Shown here: positions 33,305 through 42,512 of the stretch, one piece after another
Numbering within the stretch: the stretch's first letter is position 1
Layout: the number at the start of each line of letters is the position of its first letter
NCBI GenBank assembly: GCA_026389415.1
Contig: JAPLHX010000215.1
Location: 1 to 45,088, forward strand
Direction: 5' to 3'
DNA from: Coprothermobacterota bacterium
GTDB taxonomy: Bacteria; Caldisericota; JANLFM01
Length of the DNA stretch: 45,088 nucleotides
Notes under the pieces: model-generated
Told to the model about the DNA's origin: nothing
Databases searched by the model: none
What the model saw: only the letters and a program-made list of their open reading frames with translations
Made by a program: the position numbers and the translations under genes

Positions 33305-35503
33305 TTGAATAACACAAAAAGCATTGAAATCGCCCTGGGATCGCGCAAGATGATCCTGGAGACCGGAAAGCTCGCAAAACAAGCCGGAGGAGCTGTTACC
33401 GTATTAGCTGGGGATAATGTTGTCCTCGTCACCGCCTGCGTATCGAATAAAGCTCGCGAAGGGATAGATTTTTTACCACTAGTTGTTGATTACGAGGAAA
33501 GGATGTATGCCGCAGGAAAAATACCTGGAGGTTTTTTCAAACGAGAAGGACGACCTTCGGAAAAAGAGATCCTTCGTTCCAGATTGATTGATAGAGCCAT
33601 TCGGCCGCTGTTTCCTGCCAATATGCGAAATGAAGTGCAAGTCATTGCAAAGGTCTTGGCCGCTGACCCAGAATATCCACCGGATATACTTGCCATAAAT
33701 GGAGCTTCTGCCTCCCTGACCATCAGTGAAATCCCCTTCGATGGACCCATCGGTGCCGTGCGCGTTGGATTCAAGGATGGACAATTCCTTCTCAATCCTT
33801 CCTATCTAGAGATGGACGAAGGAGACCTTGATTTGGTGGTGGCTGGACGAGAAGATGCCATCTTAATGGTGGAAGCCGGCGCAAAGGAATTTCCCGAGGA
33901 GAAAATGCTGGAGGCTTTGGCTTATGCGCATGAACAAATCATCCGCATCATTCAGTCAATCCGACAATTTTCAGAGGAAAACAGCAAAACCAAGCTGACC
34001 TTCCCAGAATCAGAACCTGCAAAAGAATTGGTAGAGGTAGTGGATCAAGCGGTACGTCAACCGATTCGACTAGCGATCCGGATTACTGAAAAACAACAAC
34101 GCGAAGAGGAATTGGCGCGATTGGATCTATTCCTGCGGGAAACTCTGTCCACGAAATATCCTGAATGGGATCCTGCAATCCAGCAGATAGAACACAAGAT
34201 ACTGAAAGAAGAAACCCGGCGAATGATCTTGGAAGAAGAAATCCGCCCAGATGGGCGCAAACCCGCAGAGATCCGACCTATTACTTGCGAAGTAAACACA
34301 CTGCCTCGAGTTCACGGTTCTGCTCTTTTCACACGCGGACAAACCCAGGTGATGACAATCGTCACACTGGGAGCCTTGGGTGAAGTGCAAATCATAGAAG
34401 GTCTCGGACTGGAAGAGTTCAAACGTTATATGCATCATTACAACTTCCCACCGTTCTCCACCGGTGAAGTTCGGCCGTTGCGCGGACCAGGACGACGGGA
34501 AATTGGACACGGAGCCCTGGCTGAGCGGGCCTTGTTGCCCGTTGTTCCTTCGCAAGAGAGCTTTCCCTACACCATCCGGCTGGTTTCAGAGGTATTGGAA
34601 TCCAACGGCTCCACTTCGATGGCTTCCACCTGCGGTAGCACCTTAGCACTAATGGATGCTGGCATTCCCATCCACGCGCCTGTTGCTGGGATCGCCATGG
34701 GATTGGTAAAAGAAGGGGATCGAATCGCCGTTTTAACAGATATCCAAGGTATGGAAGATGCTCTGGGAGACATGGATTTTAAGGTAGCCGGAACAGAGGC
34801 GGGAATCACAGCCCTGCAAATGGACATGAAAATCAAGGGGATCGACTTGGCCATCATAAAACAAGCACTAGCTCGGGCCTACGATGCCCGGCTCTTTATC
34901 CTGACAAAGATTAAAGAGGCGCTGCCTGCACCTCGAGCAGAACTGTCTCCCAACGCTCCCCGTGTTTTTGTGATGGAAATCAACCCGGACAAAATCCGTG
35001 AAGTGATTGGTCCTGGAGGCAAGATGATCAAGAAAATCACGGCAGAAACCGGAGCCGTGATCGATATCGATCAAACGGGTCGCGTATACATCACCGCACC
35101 TACAGCTGAATCTGGGGAAGCTGCGCGCAAGACGATTGAATTGCTTGTAGGTGATGTGGAAATCGGAGCGATCTTTGTAGGAAAGGTTACACGACTCGCT
35201 ACATTCGGTGCTTTTATAGAGATCAGTCCCGGCAAGGAAGGATTACTACACATCTCTCAAGTATCCGATCATCGCATAGACCGGATTGAAGATGTTTACA
35301 AACTTGGAGAGGAAGTGGAAGTTAAGGTCAATAAAATTGACGAGCAAGGGAAAATCGGCCTGACTCGCAAAGGGTTACCTGGCGGTCCCAGTGCGGACAC
35401 ACCCGACCGTCCACCGCGTGATGCGCGTTCGCGGGATGATCGGGGGCGCCGCTCCAGCCGTGATGGAAGCGATCGGCCTCGATATGGGGAACGCCACCGC
35501 TAA
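33305..35503 (+). CDS. pnp: Polyribonucleotide nucleotidyltransferase
   Basis: A 732-residue trimeric 3'-5' phosphorolytic exoribonuclease. It has two RNase PH domains (about 10-230 and 315-545). The second carries FTRGQTQ, the GPGRREIGHGALAERAL phosphate motif and DIQGMEDALGDMDFKV. A KH domain (VIGPGGKMIKKI) and an S1 domain (GKVTRLATFGAFIEI) complete it. The C-terminal tail of about 40 residues is rich in Arg, Asp and Ser. The start is a TTG with AAGGA nine bases upstream. Its 3' end overlaps dut by 20 bases. Confidence 0.96.
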   Translation: MNNTKSIEIALGSRKMILETGKLAKQAGGAVTVLAGDNVVLVTACVSNKAREGIDFLPLVVDYEERMYAAGKIPGGFFKREGRPSEKEILRSRLIDRAIRPLFPANMRNEVQVIAKVLAADPEYPPDILAINGASASLTISEIPFDGPIGAVRVGFKDGQFLLNPSYLEMDEGDLDLVVAGREDAILMVEAGAKEFPEEKMLEALAYAHEQIIRIIQSIRQFSEENSKTKLTFPESEPAKELVEVVDQAVRQPIRLAIRITEKQQREEELARLDLFLRETLSTKYPEWDPAIQQIEHKILKEETRRMILEEEIRPDGRKPAEIRPITCEVNTLPRVHGSALFTRGQTQVMTIVTLGALGEVQIIEGLGLEEFKRYMHHYNFPPFSTGEVRPLRGPGRREIGHGALAERALLPVVPSQESFPYTIRLVSEVLESNGSTSMASTCGSTLALMDAGIPIHAPVAGIAMGLVKEGDRIAVLTDIQGMEDALGDMDFKVAGTEAGITALQMDMKIKGIDLAIIKQALARAYDARLFILTKIKEALPAPRAELSPNAPRVFVMEINPDKIREVIGPGGKMIKKITAETGAVIDIDQTGRVYITAPTAESGEAARKTIELLVGDVEIGAIFVGKVTRLATFGAFIEISPGKEGLLHISQVSDHRIDRIEDVYKLGEEVEVKVNKIDEQGKIGLTRKGLPGGPSADTPDRPPRDARSRDDRGRRSSRDGSDRPRYGERHR

Positions 35504-35951
35504 CAAGCCGTCAAACATTCTGATTCCGATCCGTGTTGATCCTAGCGCGGAAGGGTTACCCCTTCCGAAGACAATGACAACCGGATCGGCAGGTGTCGAT
35601 TTATACGCCAGCGCAAGTGAACGAATTCCCGCTAAGCAGTGGCGCAAAGTGTCCACCGGTATCGCGATAGCGATACCGAACGGATTCGAAGGGCAAGTTC
35701 GGCCACGCAGTGGTCTGGCAATACAATATGGCATTACGGTTCTGAATGCTCCAGGAACCATTGACAGCGATTATCGCGGTTTAATTGATGTCATTCTGAT
35801 CAATCATGGCTCGATCGATTTTCAAATTGAACGGGGAGACCGGATTGCCCAATTGGTGATTGCGCCAGTTGCAAGGGCCTCTTTTGTTCGCGACCCAGAT
35901 TTGGAGGAAACCGAGCGATCCAATGGCGGCTTTGGCCACACCGGACGATAG
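35484..35951 (+). CDS. dut: Deoxyuridine triphosphatase
   Basis: A 155-residue trimeric dUTPase that removes dUTP and yields dUMP for ThyX. All five motifs are visible: GSAGVDLYA, RPRSGLA, GTIDSDYRGLI, RIAQLVI and the C-terminal RSNGGFGHTG. The ATG at 35484 lies inside the end of pnp and is chosen by length; ATG 35463 is a possible alternative and adds seven residues. The following udg gene overlaps by 29 bases, so two enzymes that keep uracil out of DNA are encoded together. Confidence 0.94.
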   Translation: MGNATANKPSNILIPIRVDPSAEGLPLPKTMTTGSAGVDLYASASERIPAKQWRKVSTGIAIAIPNGFEGQVRPRSGLAIQYGITVLNAPGTIDSDYRGLIDVILINHGSIDFQIERGDRIAQLVIAPVARASFVRDPDLEETERSNGGFGHTGR

Positions 35952-36519
35952 AAAAATCATCTACAGAGATATCCAGCATCAAATCCTTTCATGCAACCGG
36001 TGTCAACTCAGCACTACGCGCAAACACGCCGTGCCCGGTGAAGGCAGATTGGATTCCAATGTGTTGTTTGTAGGAGAAGGGCCTGGAGAGCAGGAAGACC
36101 TGCGCGGTTTGCCTTTTGTAGGAGCCGCAGGGAAACTGCTGGATCAATTGATTCGCTCTCTCGGTCGGACTAGACCAGAAGTCTACATAACCAATCTGGT
36201 AAAGTGCCGCCCACCTGGAAATCGGGATCCTCTTCCGGAAGAGATTAATGCCTGTCGTCCCTACCTGATCGCGCAAATCGGGTTGATTTGCCCTCGCGTA
36301 ATCTGCACTTTGGGTCGCCATGCCTTGCATGCGCTGATCAACCCCACCTGGAGTATCTCGAGTGTTCACGGGCGCGCAGTTCAAAAAGACGGTATCTTCT
36401 TCTTTCCCACATTCCACCCGGCGGCAGCTCTCTATCATCCCGCAAGCAAAGAGGACCTGATAAACGATTTTCTACGATTGAAGGCCCTCTTGCAGCAGGA
36501 AAAACCCCCTTGGATCTGA
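35923..36519 (+). CDS. udg: Type-4 uracil-DNA glycosylase
   Basis: A 198-residue iron-sulfur uracil-DNA glycosylase (family 4, as in Thermotoga and Thermus). Cys24, Cys27, Cys95 and Cys111 have the spacing of the 4Fe-4S ligands. The active-site motif GEGPGEQEDLRGLPFVG lies at about 51-67, and HPAA with a following histidine is the C-terminal motif (FFPTFHPAAALYHP). The ATG at 35923 is chosen by family length. A GGAGG site is 15 bases upstream, so translation may be coupled to dut. The stop overlaps the rnj start by ten bases. Confidence 0.93.
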   Translation: MAALATPDDRKIIYRDIQHQILSCNRCQLSTTRKHAVPGEGRLDSNVLFVGEGPGEQEDLRGLPFVGAAGKLLDQLIRSLGRTRPEVYITNLVKCRPPGNRDPLPEEINACRPYLIAQIGLICPRVICTLGRHALHALINPTWSISSVHGRAVQKDGIFFFPTFHPAAALYHPASKEDLINDFLRLKALLQQEKPPWI

Positions 36520-38174
36520 AATTCGTTTCTTTGGGTGGATTGGGTGAAATTGGCAAGAATATGATGGCATTCGAGATCCGCGGACGGATCCTGCTTGTGG
36601 ATGCCGGCGTAAAATTCCCCGACGAAAAAACACCAGGAGTGGATTTAATTATTCCCGATTTTACGTACCTTATCGAACAAAGGGAAAAAATCGTAGGATT
36701 AGTTTTAACGCACGGTCACGAAGATCATGTTGGCGCGATTCCTTACCTTTTACAAAAGCTTCCGATGCCTGTTTATGGTACCGATCTCACGCTTGGTTTG
36801 GCAGAAGGCAGAACTAAGGAGCTCGGTGTATCGTTCGATAAGCATATTATTCGTCCCGGAGATGAAATTCACCTTGACCCATTTTCTGTGGAATTCTTGC
36901 AGGTTACTCACTCTGTGCCTGCCAGCGTCAGCTTAGCGATCAAGACGCCCCTTGGTATTATTGTGCACTCGGGCGATTTCAAAATCGATCAAAACCCCGT
37001 TGATCAACGAAAAATGGATTTCCCGCGGATTTCCGCACTTGCCAAGCAAGGTGTGCTTTGTCTTTTCTGTGATTCCACCAATGCCGAGCGGCCCGGATAC
37101 GCTCCTTCTGAATTGGCTGTGAAAGGACCGTTGGAAGAGATTTTCCGTGCGGCTCGCAATCGCATTATCGTCACTACATTTGCATCGAATGTGCATCGTA
37201 TTCAGCAGATCATCGCGGCGGCCTCTCTGTTTGGACGAAAAGTACTTGTGGACGGAATGTCGTTGAACAATGTAGTGACGGTCGCTGTCGAGCTTGGCTA
37301 CTTGCAGATCCCTTCTGATATTCTGGTTCAGTCGGATGAGTTGAGTCGCTTACAACGGAATCAAGTGGTCATTATTACGACCGGAAGCCAGGGCGAACCC
37401 CTTTCCGCCCTCTCGCGAATCGCGTCAGGAGAGCATAAAAAGGTCGCAATCGAACCTGGGGACACAGTCATATTTTCTGCGGATCCAATTCCTGGCAACG
37501 AAACCCTGGTCGCAGAAACGATCGATAAGCTTTTCCGAAAAAAAGCGGAAGTGATCTACGGACCTTCAACCGGAGTGCATGTTTCCGGTCATGGGTTTAG
37601 TGAAGACATCAAAATGATGATCAATCTCATCCAACCGCGCTACTTTATTCCGATACATGGGGAATATCGTCATCTGGTGCGGTGTAGCAGAATAGCCGAG
37701 GGCGTCGGAATTCATCCAGACCGGATTTTCCTGGTAGAAAACGGTGAGGTTGTAAACTTCACTGCAGGTAAAGCTTTTGTGCAGGGAAAAGTCAAAAGTT
37801 CCGCCTCCTTCGTAGATGGTCAATCGTTGGATACGCTGGAAAGCTCGGTCTTGCGTGACCGACGGATCCTAAGCCAAGAAGGCTTTGTCAATGTTTCGGC
37901 GGTTCTGCAAATGCAAAAGCGAGTCATCCAGGCAAACCCTACGATTCATTCAAGAGGTTTCTTACCGGAAAAAGACCTGGAGCAATTTGCTAGCGAATTA
38001 ACCCTCCAGATTGTTTTGCTATTCCATCAGTGCATGGAGCAGAATATGGACAGGGAATCTTGCGAACAAAAGACGAAAGATGCAGTCTTGCGATTCTTTT
38101 CCAAACGATTGAAGCGTCGGCCATTGGTGATAGTGAGCATTACGGACCTCGATGAGAAAACCGCAACGGAATAA
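36510..38174 (+). CDS. rnj: Ribonuclease J
   Basis: A 554-residue metallo-beta-lactamase/beta-CASP nuclease with 5'-3' exo- and endonuclease activity on RNA. The metal motif HGHEDH gives His68, His70, Asp72 and His73, and GDFKID supplies another aspartate. The beta-CASP signatures include DSTNAERPG, TTFASNVHRIQQI and GHGFSEDIKMMINLI with HGEYRHLV. A C-terminal domain of about 100 residues follows. The TTG at 36510 was chosen because it gives the standard N-terminus (KFVSLGGLGEIGKN) and length; the longer open frame covers udg. RNase J is typical of Firmicutes, Actinobacteria and relatives without RNase E dominance. Confidence 0.94.
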   Translation: MDLKFVSLGGLGEIGKNMMAFEIRGRILLVDAGVKFPDEKTPGVDLIIPDFTYLIEQREKIVGLVLTHGHEDHVGAIPYLLQKLPMPVYGTDLTLGLAEGRTKELGVSFDKHIIRPGDEIHLDPFSVEFLQVTHSVPASVSLAIKTPLGIIVHSGDFKIDQNPVDQRKMDFPRISALAKQGVLCLFCDSTNAERPGYAPSELAVKGPLEEIFRAARNRIIVTTFASNVHRIQQIIAAASLFGRKVLVDGMSLNNVVTVAVELGYLQIPSDILVQSDELSRLQRNQVVIITTGSQGEPLSALSRIASGEHKKVAIEPGDTVIFSADPIPGNETLVAETIDKLFRKKAEVIYGPSTGVHVSGHGFSEDIKMMINLIQPRYFIPIHGEYRHLVRCSRIAEGVGIHPDRIFLVENGEVVNFTAGKAFVQGKVKSSASFVDGQSLDTLESSVLRDRRILSQEGFVNVSAVLQMQKRVIQANPTIHSRGFLPEKDLEQFASELTLQIVLLFHQCMEQNMDRESCEQKTKDAVLRFFSKRLKRRPLVIVSITDLDEKTATE

Positions 38175-40131
38175 ACAGCGCAAGCGGAACAAAGGAAAGC
38201 AAACGGCCAAAAGGAAAAACTCTACGACGGCCCTCTGGGTTGGCATGATCCTGCTTTGTTGCGCTGCGGTAGTCGTAATTATCGTTTTCCTGCCTAAAGT
38301 TGTTGAGCTGATATGGAAAGGATTGGGTTGGAATGTCATTACAGTGGTTCTCTTCCTCGCCATCCCCATCCTTCTCTGGCGTTTTCTGAATGGGTTTCGT
38401 GCCCGCTTTCTAGCAGCATGGGTTTCGGGTTTTGTATTTGCATTTCTGCTGATTGGCAGGATCCTTCCTGCAACCTGGAACAGCGCAATCAATCAAACGT
38501 TAGGTCTAGGCATCTACCCAATCCTATTTGCTTTCGCTATCAGTGCGGTCATATCTCTTATCGGTCGTAAACTGTTTCCTAAAAGGACACCAATCGTTGG
38601 CTTGAAAGTAAAGAAAACAAAACCAAAAGAGACATTCACTGCTGTGGCAGAAAAAGCAAGAATCGAAAAAAAGTCCCGACCGGCAATCCCAGCAGGGGCC
38701 GCCGCCGAGTATCGCCTTCCCCCGCTGGATCTGTTAGACAAAAGTACAGGAGAAGGTATCAGAGTGTCTCGCAGAGAAACGCGTAATGTACAACAAGTTT
38801 TGGAAGAAAAACTAAAAAGCTTCGGGATCGGCACCCGCGTAACCAATATCGAAATCGGTCCTGCGGTTACTCGCTACGAACTGGAACTTGATCCTGGCGT
38901 AAAGGTTTCCAAGATCATCAACCTGTCTGATGATATCGCGCTGGCATTGGCTGCCAATGGCGGCGTTCGCATTGAAGCCCCGGTTCCCGGGAAGTCTGTT
39001 TTGGGAATTGAGGTCCCATCTGACAAAATTTCCACGGTCTCGTTGCGAGAAATTCTGGAAAGCAAGGATTTTACAGATCGAAAATTGCGCGTTCCACTTG
39101 CATTTGGTAAGGATATTGCCGGACACCCGATCGTGGCAGACCTGCGGGAAATGCCCCACCTGTTGATTGCTGGAACTACCGGTTCGGGCAAGAGTGTTTG
39201 TATCAACTCTATCATTTGTGGTTTGCTCTACCGTCATACTCCGAAGGATTTGGGATTGATCCTGATCGATCCGAAACGCGTGGAACTTTACAACTACCGC
39301 AATCTTCCCCACCTGCTCTACCCCGTGGTGGAAGACATCAAGCAAGCCACCGCCGTTCTGAAGGTAATCGTAGAGGAGATGGAGAATCGTTTGGCACAAT
39401 TCTCAGCGGTTGGGGCAAGAGATATTGAAGCATTCAACCTTAAAACCAAAGAAGAAGACGGGGGCAAACGGATGCCTTACACCGTAGTGGTGATCGATGA
39501 GCTGGCTGACTTGATGATGATTGCTCCCGCTGATCTGGAAAAGTACATACAACGTTTGGCTCAATTGGCTCGCGCCACGGGGATCCATTTGATCGTGGCG
39601 ACACAGAGGCCTTCTACCGATGTTATCACCGGAGTAATTAAGGCGAATATTCCTTCGCGCATCGCTTTTGCCGTCAGCTCACAAACGGATTCCCGGGTCA
39701 TTCTAGATACTGGCGGAGCGGAGAAGCTGCTAGGGAAGGGAGACGCGCTCTTCTACCCCGTCCATTTCCCCAAACCAAAGAGGCTGCAAGGAGCGTTTAT
39801 CTCGGAAGCGGAAATCGATCGCGTTGTGGAATTCTGGAAAGAGCAGGGTCGAGAAGTAGCGATTCGAGAATTGCCTACTCATCTGGGAGAAGCCGGAGAA
39901 GCCAGAGGAGACGATTTCGATGACCCTCTCTATCAGGAAGCCCTTCGCATTGTCCTTCAAGCCGGAGAGGGGTCGGCTTCCATGTTGCAACGAAAGTTAA
40001 AAATTGGTTATGCCCGCGCGGGTCGACTGATCGACCTGATGGAGCGGCAAGGGATTCTGGGTCCTGTGATTGGATCTAAACCGCGTCCGCTGCTTCGGTA
40101 CCCGGAACAGTCTTCATTCAAATTCCAATGA
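38152..40131 (+). CDS. ftsK: DNA translocase FtsK/SpoIIIE
   Basis: A 659-residue septal DNA pump. A very basic N-terminus (1-24) precedes four membrane helices (about 27-47, 60-80, 85-105 and 115-137). A short linker leads to the alpha and beta motor domains, with Walker A GTTGSGKSVC near residue 342, Walker B VVIDELADLMM and the TQRPSTDVITG motif. The C-terminal gamma winged helix (SASMLQRKLKIGYARAGRLIDLMERQGI) reads oriented chromosomal sequences. The start overlaps rnj by 23 bases. The protein is shorter than E. coli FtsK, similar to Gram-positive SpoIIIE or SftA. A sporulation role cannot be judged from this window. Confidence 0.93.
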   Translation: MRKPQRNKQRKRNKGKQTAKRKNSTTALWVGMILLCCAAVVVIIVFLPKVVELIWKGLGWNVITVVLFLAIPILLWRFLNGFRARFLAAWVSGFVFAFLLIGRILPATWNSAINQTLGLGIYPILFAFAISAVISLIGRKLFPKRTPIVGLKVKKTKPKETFTAVAEKARIEKKSRPAIPAGAAAEYRLPPLDLLDKSTGEGIRVSRRETRNVQQVLEEKLKSFGIGTRVTNIEIGPAVTRYELELDPGVKVSKIINLSDDIALALAANGGVRIEAPVPGKSVLGIEVPSDKISTVSLREILESKDFTDRKLRVPLAFGKDIAGHPIVADLREMPHLLIAGTTGSGKSVCINSIICGLLYRHTPKDLGLILIDPKRVELYNYRNLPHLLYPVVEDIKQATAVLKVIVEEMENRLAQFSAVGARDIEAFNLKTKEEDGGKRMPYTVVVIDELADLMMIAPADLEKYIQRLAQLARATGIHLIVATQRPSTDVITGVIKANIPSRIAFAVSSQTDSRVILDTGGAEKLLGKGDALFYPVHFPKPKRLQGAFISEAEIDRVVEFWKEQGREVAIRELPTHLGEAGEARGDDFDDPLYQEALRIVLQAGEGSASMLQRKLKIGYARAGRLIDLMERQGILGPVIGSKPRPLLRYPEQSSFKFQ

Positions 40132-40319
40132 AACCACCACAGGTTTTGTTTCTGGGAGAAACCCTTCTCTTACGCAAGAAACACCCTTGTGGCAGTAACC
40201 GGTGGTCCGTAATCCGGTTGGGGGCAGATATTCGGATTCGCTGCCTTGGTTGCGGGCATACGGTGTTGATTCCACGCAGTAAGTTGGAACGGATGATTCA
40301 CCAACAGCAGGGAAACTAG
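40128..40319 (+). CDS. DUF951 protein
   Basis: A 63-residue protein with the DUF951 pattern: LRKKHPCGSNRWSVIRLGADIRIRCLGC then VLIPRSKLER. The three cysteines in C-G and C-x-x-C look like a small zinc site with OB-like strands. In Firmicutes and Chloroflexi this gene commonly stands just upstream of ychF, as here. The ATG overlaps the ftsK stop by four bases. Its function is not known. Confidence 0.88.
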   Translation: MKPPQVLFLGETLLLRKKHPCGSNRWSVIRLGADIRIRCLGCGHTVLIPRSKLERMIHQQQGN

Positions 40320-40320
40320 C

Positions 40321-41403
40321 ATGCGCGTCGGGATCATTGGTTTAACCAATATAGGGAAATCCACCTTGTTTCGCGCCCTGACCCGGATCAAAGTCGGCAT
40401 CAACAACTTTCCCTTCTGCACGATTGATCCCAATATCGGTGCAGTTCCCGTACCAGACGATCGCTTGGAAGCCATCGCCGGCATTACAAAACCGCAAAAG
40501 AAAATTCATGCCAACGTAGAGTTCGTCGACGTTGCCGGACTGGTGCGGGGAGCCAACAAAGGAGAGGGGTTGGGGAATCAATTGCTGGGAAAACTGCGAG
40601 AGATGGATGTACTGCTCCACGTCTTGCGTCTGTTTCCCGATCCGGAAGTCATCCATGTAGAAGAAACGATCGATCCGATTCGTGACTTCGAGCTCGTCTG
40701 GACAGAAATTGCACTCAGCGACCTGGAGATTGCAAAACGAAGGCTAGCGGTGTTGGAAAAAACTGCGAAAAGAAGTGACACGGTCGGGCAAAATGAGATC
40801 GCAGCCCTCAAGACGCTGATGGATGCGTTAAAGAGGGGCGATTCTGCCTCCCTGGCCCATTTCCCTTCGCACCATTGCCAATCTCTGGGTGGGATAGGTT
40901 TTTTGACTTTAAAACCGATGGTTGTGGTTTTCAATATCGGCGAGAAGCAGATGGGAGAAAACGTCTTGGTCCAAAAGACGCTGGTTGATCGCTTTCCCGC
41001 AGTTAGAACATCGTGGATCCCGGCTCGAATCGAATGCGAATTATGGGACTTGGATGAGCCTGACCGTCTGGCATACCGTCACGAGCTTGGTCTGCAAGAT
41101 TCTGCCATGAAACTATTGGTGCAAATCTGCTATCAGTTACTCAACCTGATCACCTTCTTCACCATCAAAAGCGATGTGGTTCGCGCTTGGTCCATTTCTA
41201 GTGGTACGAACGCGCAGAAAGCTGCCGGCAAGATCCATACCGATATGGAACGTGGATTCATTCGTGCTGAAATCGTTTCGGTTCCCCATTTCCTGGAAGC
41301 AGGCGGATGGGCACAATCCCGGGAGCGAGGATGGCTGTTGGTGGAAGGAAGAGATTACGTGATGCGTGATGGTGATATGATGTTGGTGAAGTATCAAACG
41401 TAG
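40321..41403 (+). CDS. ychF: Redox-regulated ATPase/GTPase YchF
   Basis: A 360-residue Obg-family P-loop protein (OLA1/YchF). The P-loop reads GLTNIGKST, a conservative variant of GLPNVGKST. The switch region FVDVAGLVRGANKGEGLGNQLL is canonical. The base-recognition motif is N-I-G-E in VVFNIGEKQ, the NxxE form that favours ATP in this family. A TGS domain occupies the C-terminal 80 residues (FFTIKSDVVRAWSI, then FIRAEIVS). It binds ribosomes in other bacteria. The gene directly follows DUF951 with one base between. Confidence 0.94.
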   Translation: MRVGIIGLTNIGKSTLFRALTRIKVGINNFPFCTIDPNIGAVPVPDDRLEAIAGITKPQKKIHANVEFVDVAGLVRGANKGEGLGNQLLGKLREMDVLLHVLRLFPDPEVIHVEETIDPIRDFELVWTEIALSDLEIAKRRLAVLEKTAKRSDTVGQNEIAALKTLMDALKRGDSASLAHFPSHHCQSLGGIGFLTLKPMVVVFNIGEKQMGENVLVQKTLVDRFPAVRTSWIPARIECELWDLDEPDRLAYRHELGLQDSAMKLLVQICYQLLNLITFFTIKSDVVRAWSISSGTNAQKAAGKIHTDMERGFIRAEIVSVPHFLEAGGWAQSRERGWLLVEGRDYVMRDGDMMLVKYQT

Positions 41404-41418
41404 GAAGAAGAGGTGGAA

Positions 41419-42453
41419 ATGTTATTCCGGAATATCATGATTCTCCTGATTGATCTTGCACTAGGTGCGTTGATGGGTTTAGAAATTCGACTTTCTCTTT
41501 TGGGTAAATTATTCGTTGAGCCTTTTTGCCATTGGATGCCCGCTCTCTTTTTCGCGTTACTGGTCTTGTGGATTTTGCTTTCCCTAGTGATTACCCAGCG
41601 TTGGATTTGGACATTAGGCGGAACGACGCTCGCCCTGCTTGCCGCCACCGCGATCCCGCTTTTCGATCAGCTGGCGTTAGTCACGGTGGATCAATGGATC
41701 AGTCTTTTGCTTTTCTTCCTTTTTGTGCTCGTTTCCACTTTTCTTGTATCTTTTTTTGCGGAATACGGACATCGCCTCATTCCCTTCCAACAAGCTGCCC
41801 GACAAAGTAAAGTAAAATTGCACTCCCCTGCAGGACCCTTTTGGTTTTTGTTCAGCCTAGCTGCCGGTGCGATATTTGCCATCACTCTCTACAACGGTTG
41901 GATCCCCCAGACCTATGTTTCCTTCCTAGGCTCAACGGAAAGTTTTCGTCTGGCATTTTATCTACTGTTTGGTACCATCGGCGGTATTCTTACCATTAGT
42001 CCTAGCTGGGCTGCTCTTTCTGCGTTTATCTTCGTCTTTTTTAGTGAATTCCTCTACCTGTTCTTTTACACTGCATACGCATCTTTTGGACAAATGCTTT
42101 CTTCTTTGACCAACTTGTTCATCGATCCGTATCGTATTACAGCTCCCGTGGCACTGCTGGTTGTCAGTACCCTTTGGTCCCTTACCGCAGGTGGATATAC
42201 TCAGCGATATTTTCTGCTACGGGAAGTGAAACGAGAAGAGGGCAGGATCGTACCATTGGCGACCGAGGTGAACCCTGCACAGCAAGAAATAGGGATCGAA
42301 CCGACCGAAGGAGCAAGATCCGTGGGTACCGACAATCCTCTTCTTCTGGAGGTGACATCGGTTCTTTTACCTTGCCCGAATTGTGGCAGGGTTTTAGAGA
42401 AGGAAGCTCAGTATTGTCCAGGTTGTGGCATTGAGCGGATCAGCAAAGTGTGA
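41419..42453 (+). CDS. Multi-pass membrane protein with a C-terminal zinc ribbon
   Basis: A 344-residue protein that I cannot assign to a family. About eight hydrophobic helices fill residues 5-265, interrupted by a polar loop near 120-145 (GHRLIPFQQAARQSK). A cytoplasmic tail of about 80 residues, rich in Glu, Pro and Thr, ends in a zinc ribbon with paired CPNCG and CPGCG motifs (about 318-339). The ATG at 41419 has GAAGAGG five bases upstream; a GTG at 41413 is also possible. It lies after ychF, and its stop codon is part of the extended -10 of the rpsF promoter. The zinc-ribbon-plus-membrane plan recalls the partial protein at the left edge. Confidence 0.75.
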   Translation: MLFRNIMILLIDLALGALMGLEIRLSLLGKLFVEPFCHWMPALFFALLVLWILLSLVITQRWIWTLGGTTLALLAATAIPLFDQLALVTVDQWISLLLFFLFVLVSTFLVSFFAEYGHRLIPFQQAARQSKVKLHSPAGPFWFLFSLAAGAIFAITLYNGWIPQTYVSFLGSTESFRLAFYLLFGTIGGILTISPSWAALSAFIFVFFSEFLYLFFYTAYASFGQMLSSLTNLFIDPYRITAPVALLVVSTLWSLTAGGYTQRYFLLREVKREEGRIVPLATEVNPAQQEIGIEPTEGARSVGTDNPLLLEVTSVLLPCPNCGRVLEKEAQYCPGCGIERISKV

Positions 42454-42459
42454 TAAGGT
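42431..42459 (+). promoter_or_regulatory. Extended -10 promoter for rpsF
   Basis: TTGAGC (42431-42436) and TAAGGT (42454-42459) are 17 bases apart. The -10 is preceded by TGTGA, giving a TRTGn extension that also contains the stop codon of the membrane protein gene. Transcription should start at about 42466. Confidence 0.7.
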
Positions 42460-42465
42460 ATCACG

Positions 42466-42512
42466 TCACCAAACCCTGCTCCGAGAAACGGAGCTTTGCC
42501 CGAAGGGAGTGA
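42466..42512 (+). promoter_or_regulatory. Candidate S6:S18-binding leader upstream of rpsF
   Basis: GCTCCG (42478-42483) and CGGAGC (42489-42494) form a six-pair hairpin with loop AGAAA. An outer stem can form from TCAC (42466-42469) with GTGA (42509-42512) and CCCT (42474-42477) with AGGG (42504-42507). This leaves a 3' bulge containing CCCGA and buries the rpsF ribosome site. The shape, with a CCG in the bulge beside a hairpin, matches the known rpsF leader motif that binds the S6:S18 pair. Confidence 0.55.

Noticed and set aside
35391..35483. Upstream extension of the dut frame
   Set aside because: It overlaps the pnp tail; dUTPase of normal length starts at 35484.
36288..36509. Upstream extension of the rnj frame
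   Set aside because: It lies inside udg in another frame; RNase J of normal length starts at the TTG at 36510.
40342..40368. Variant P-loop and NxxE motif in ychF
   Set aside because: GLTNIGKST and N-I-G-E lie within normal variation for the YchF/OLA1 family.
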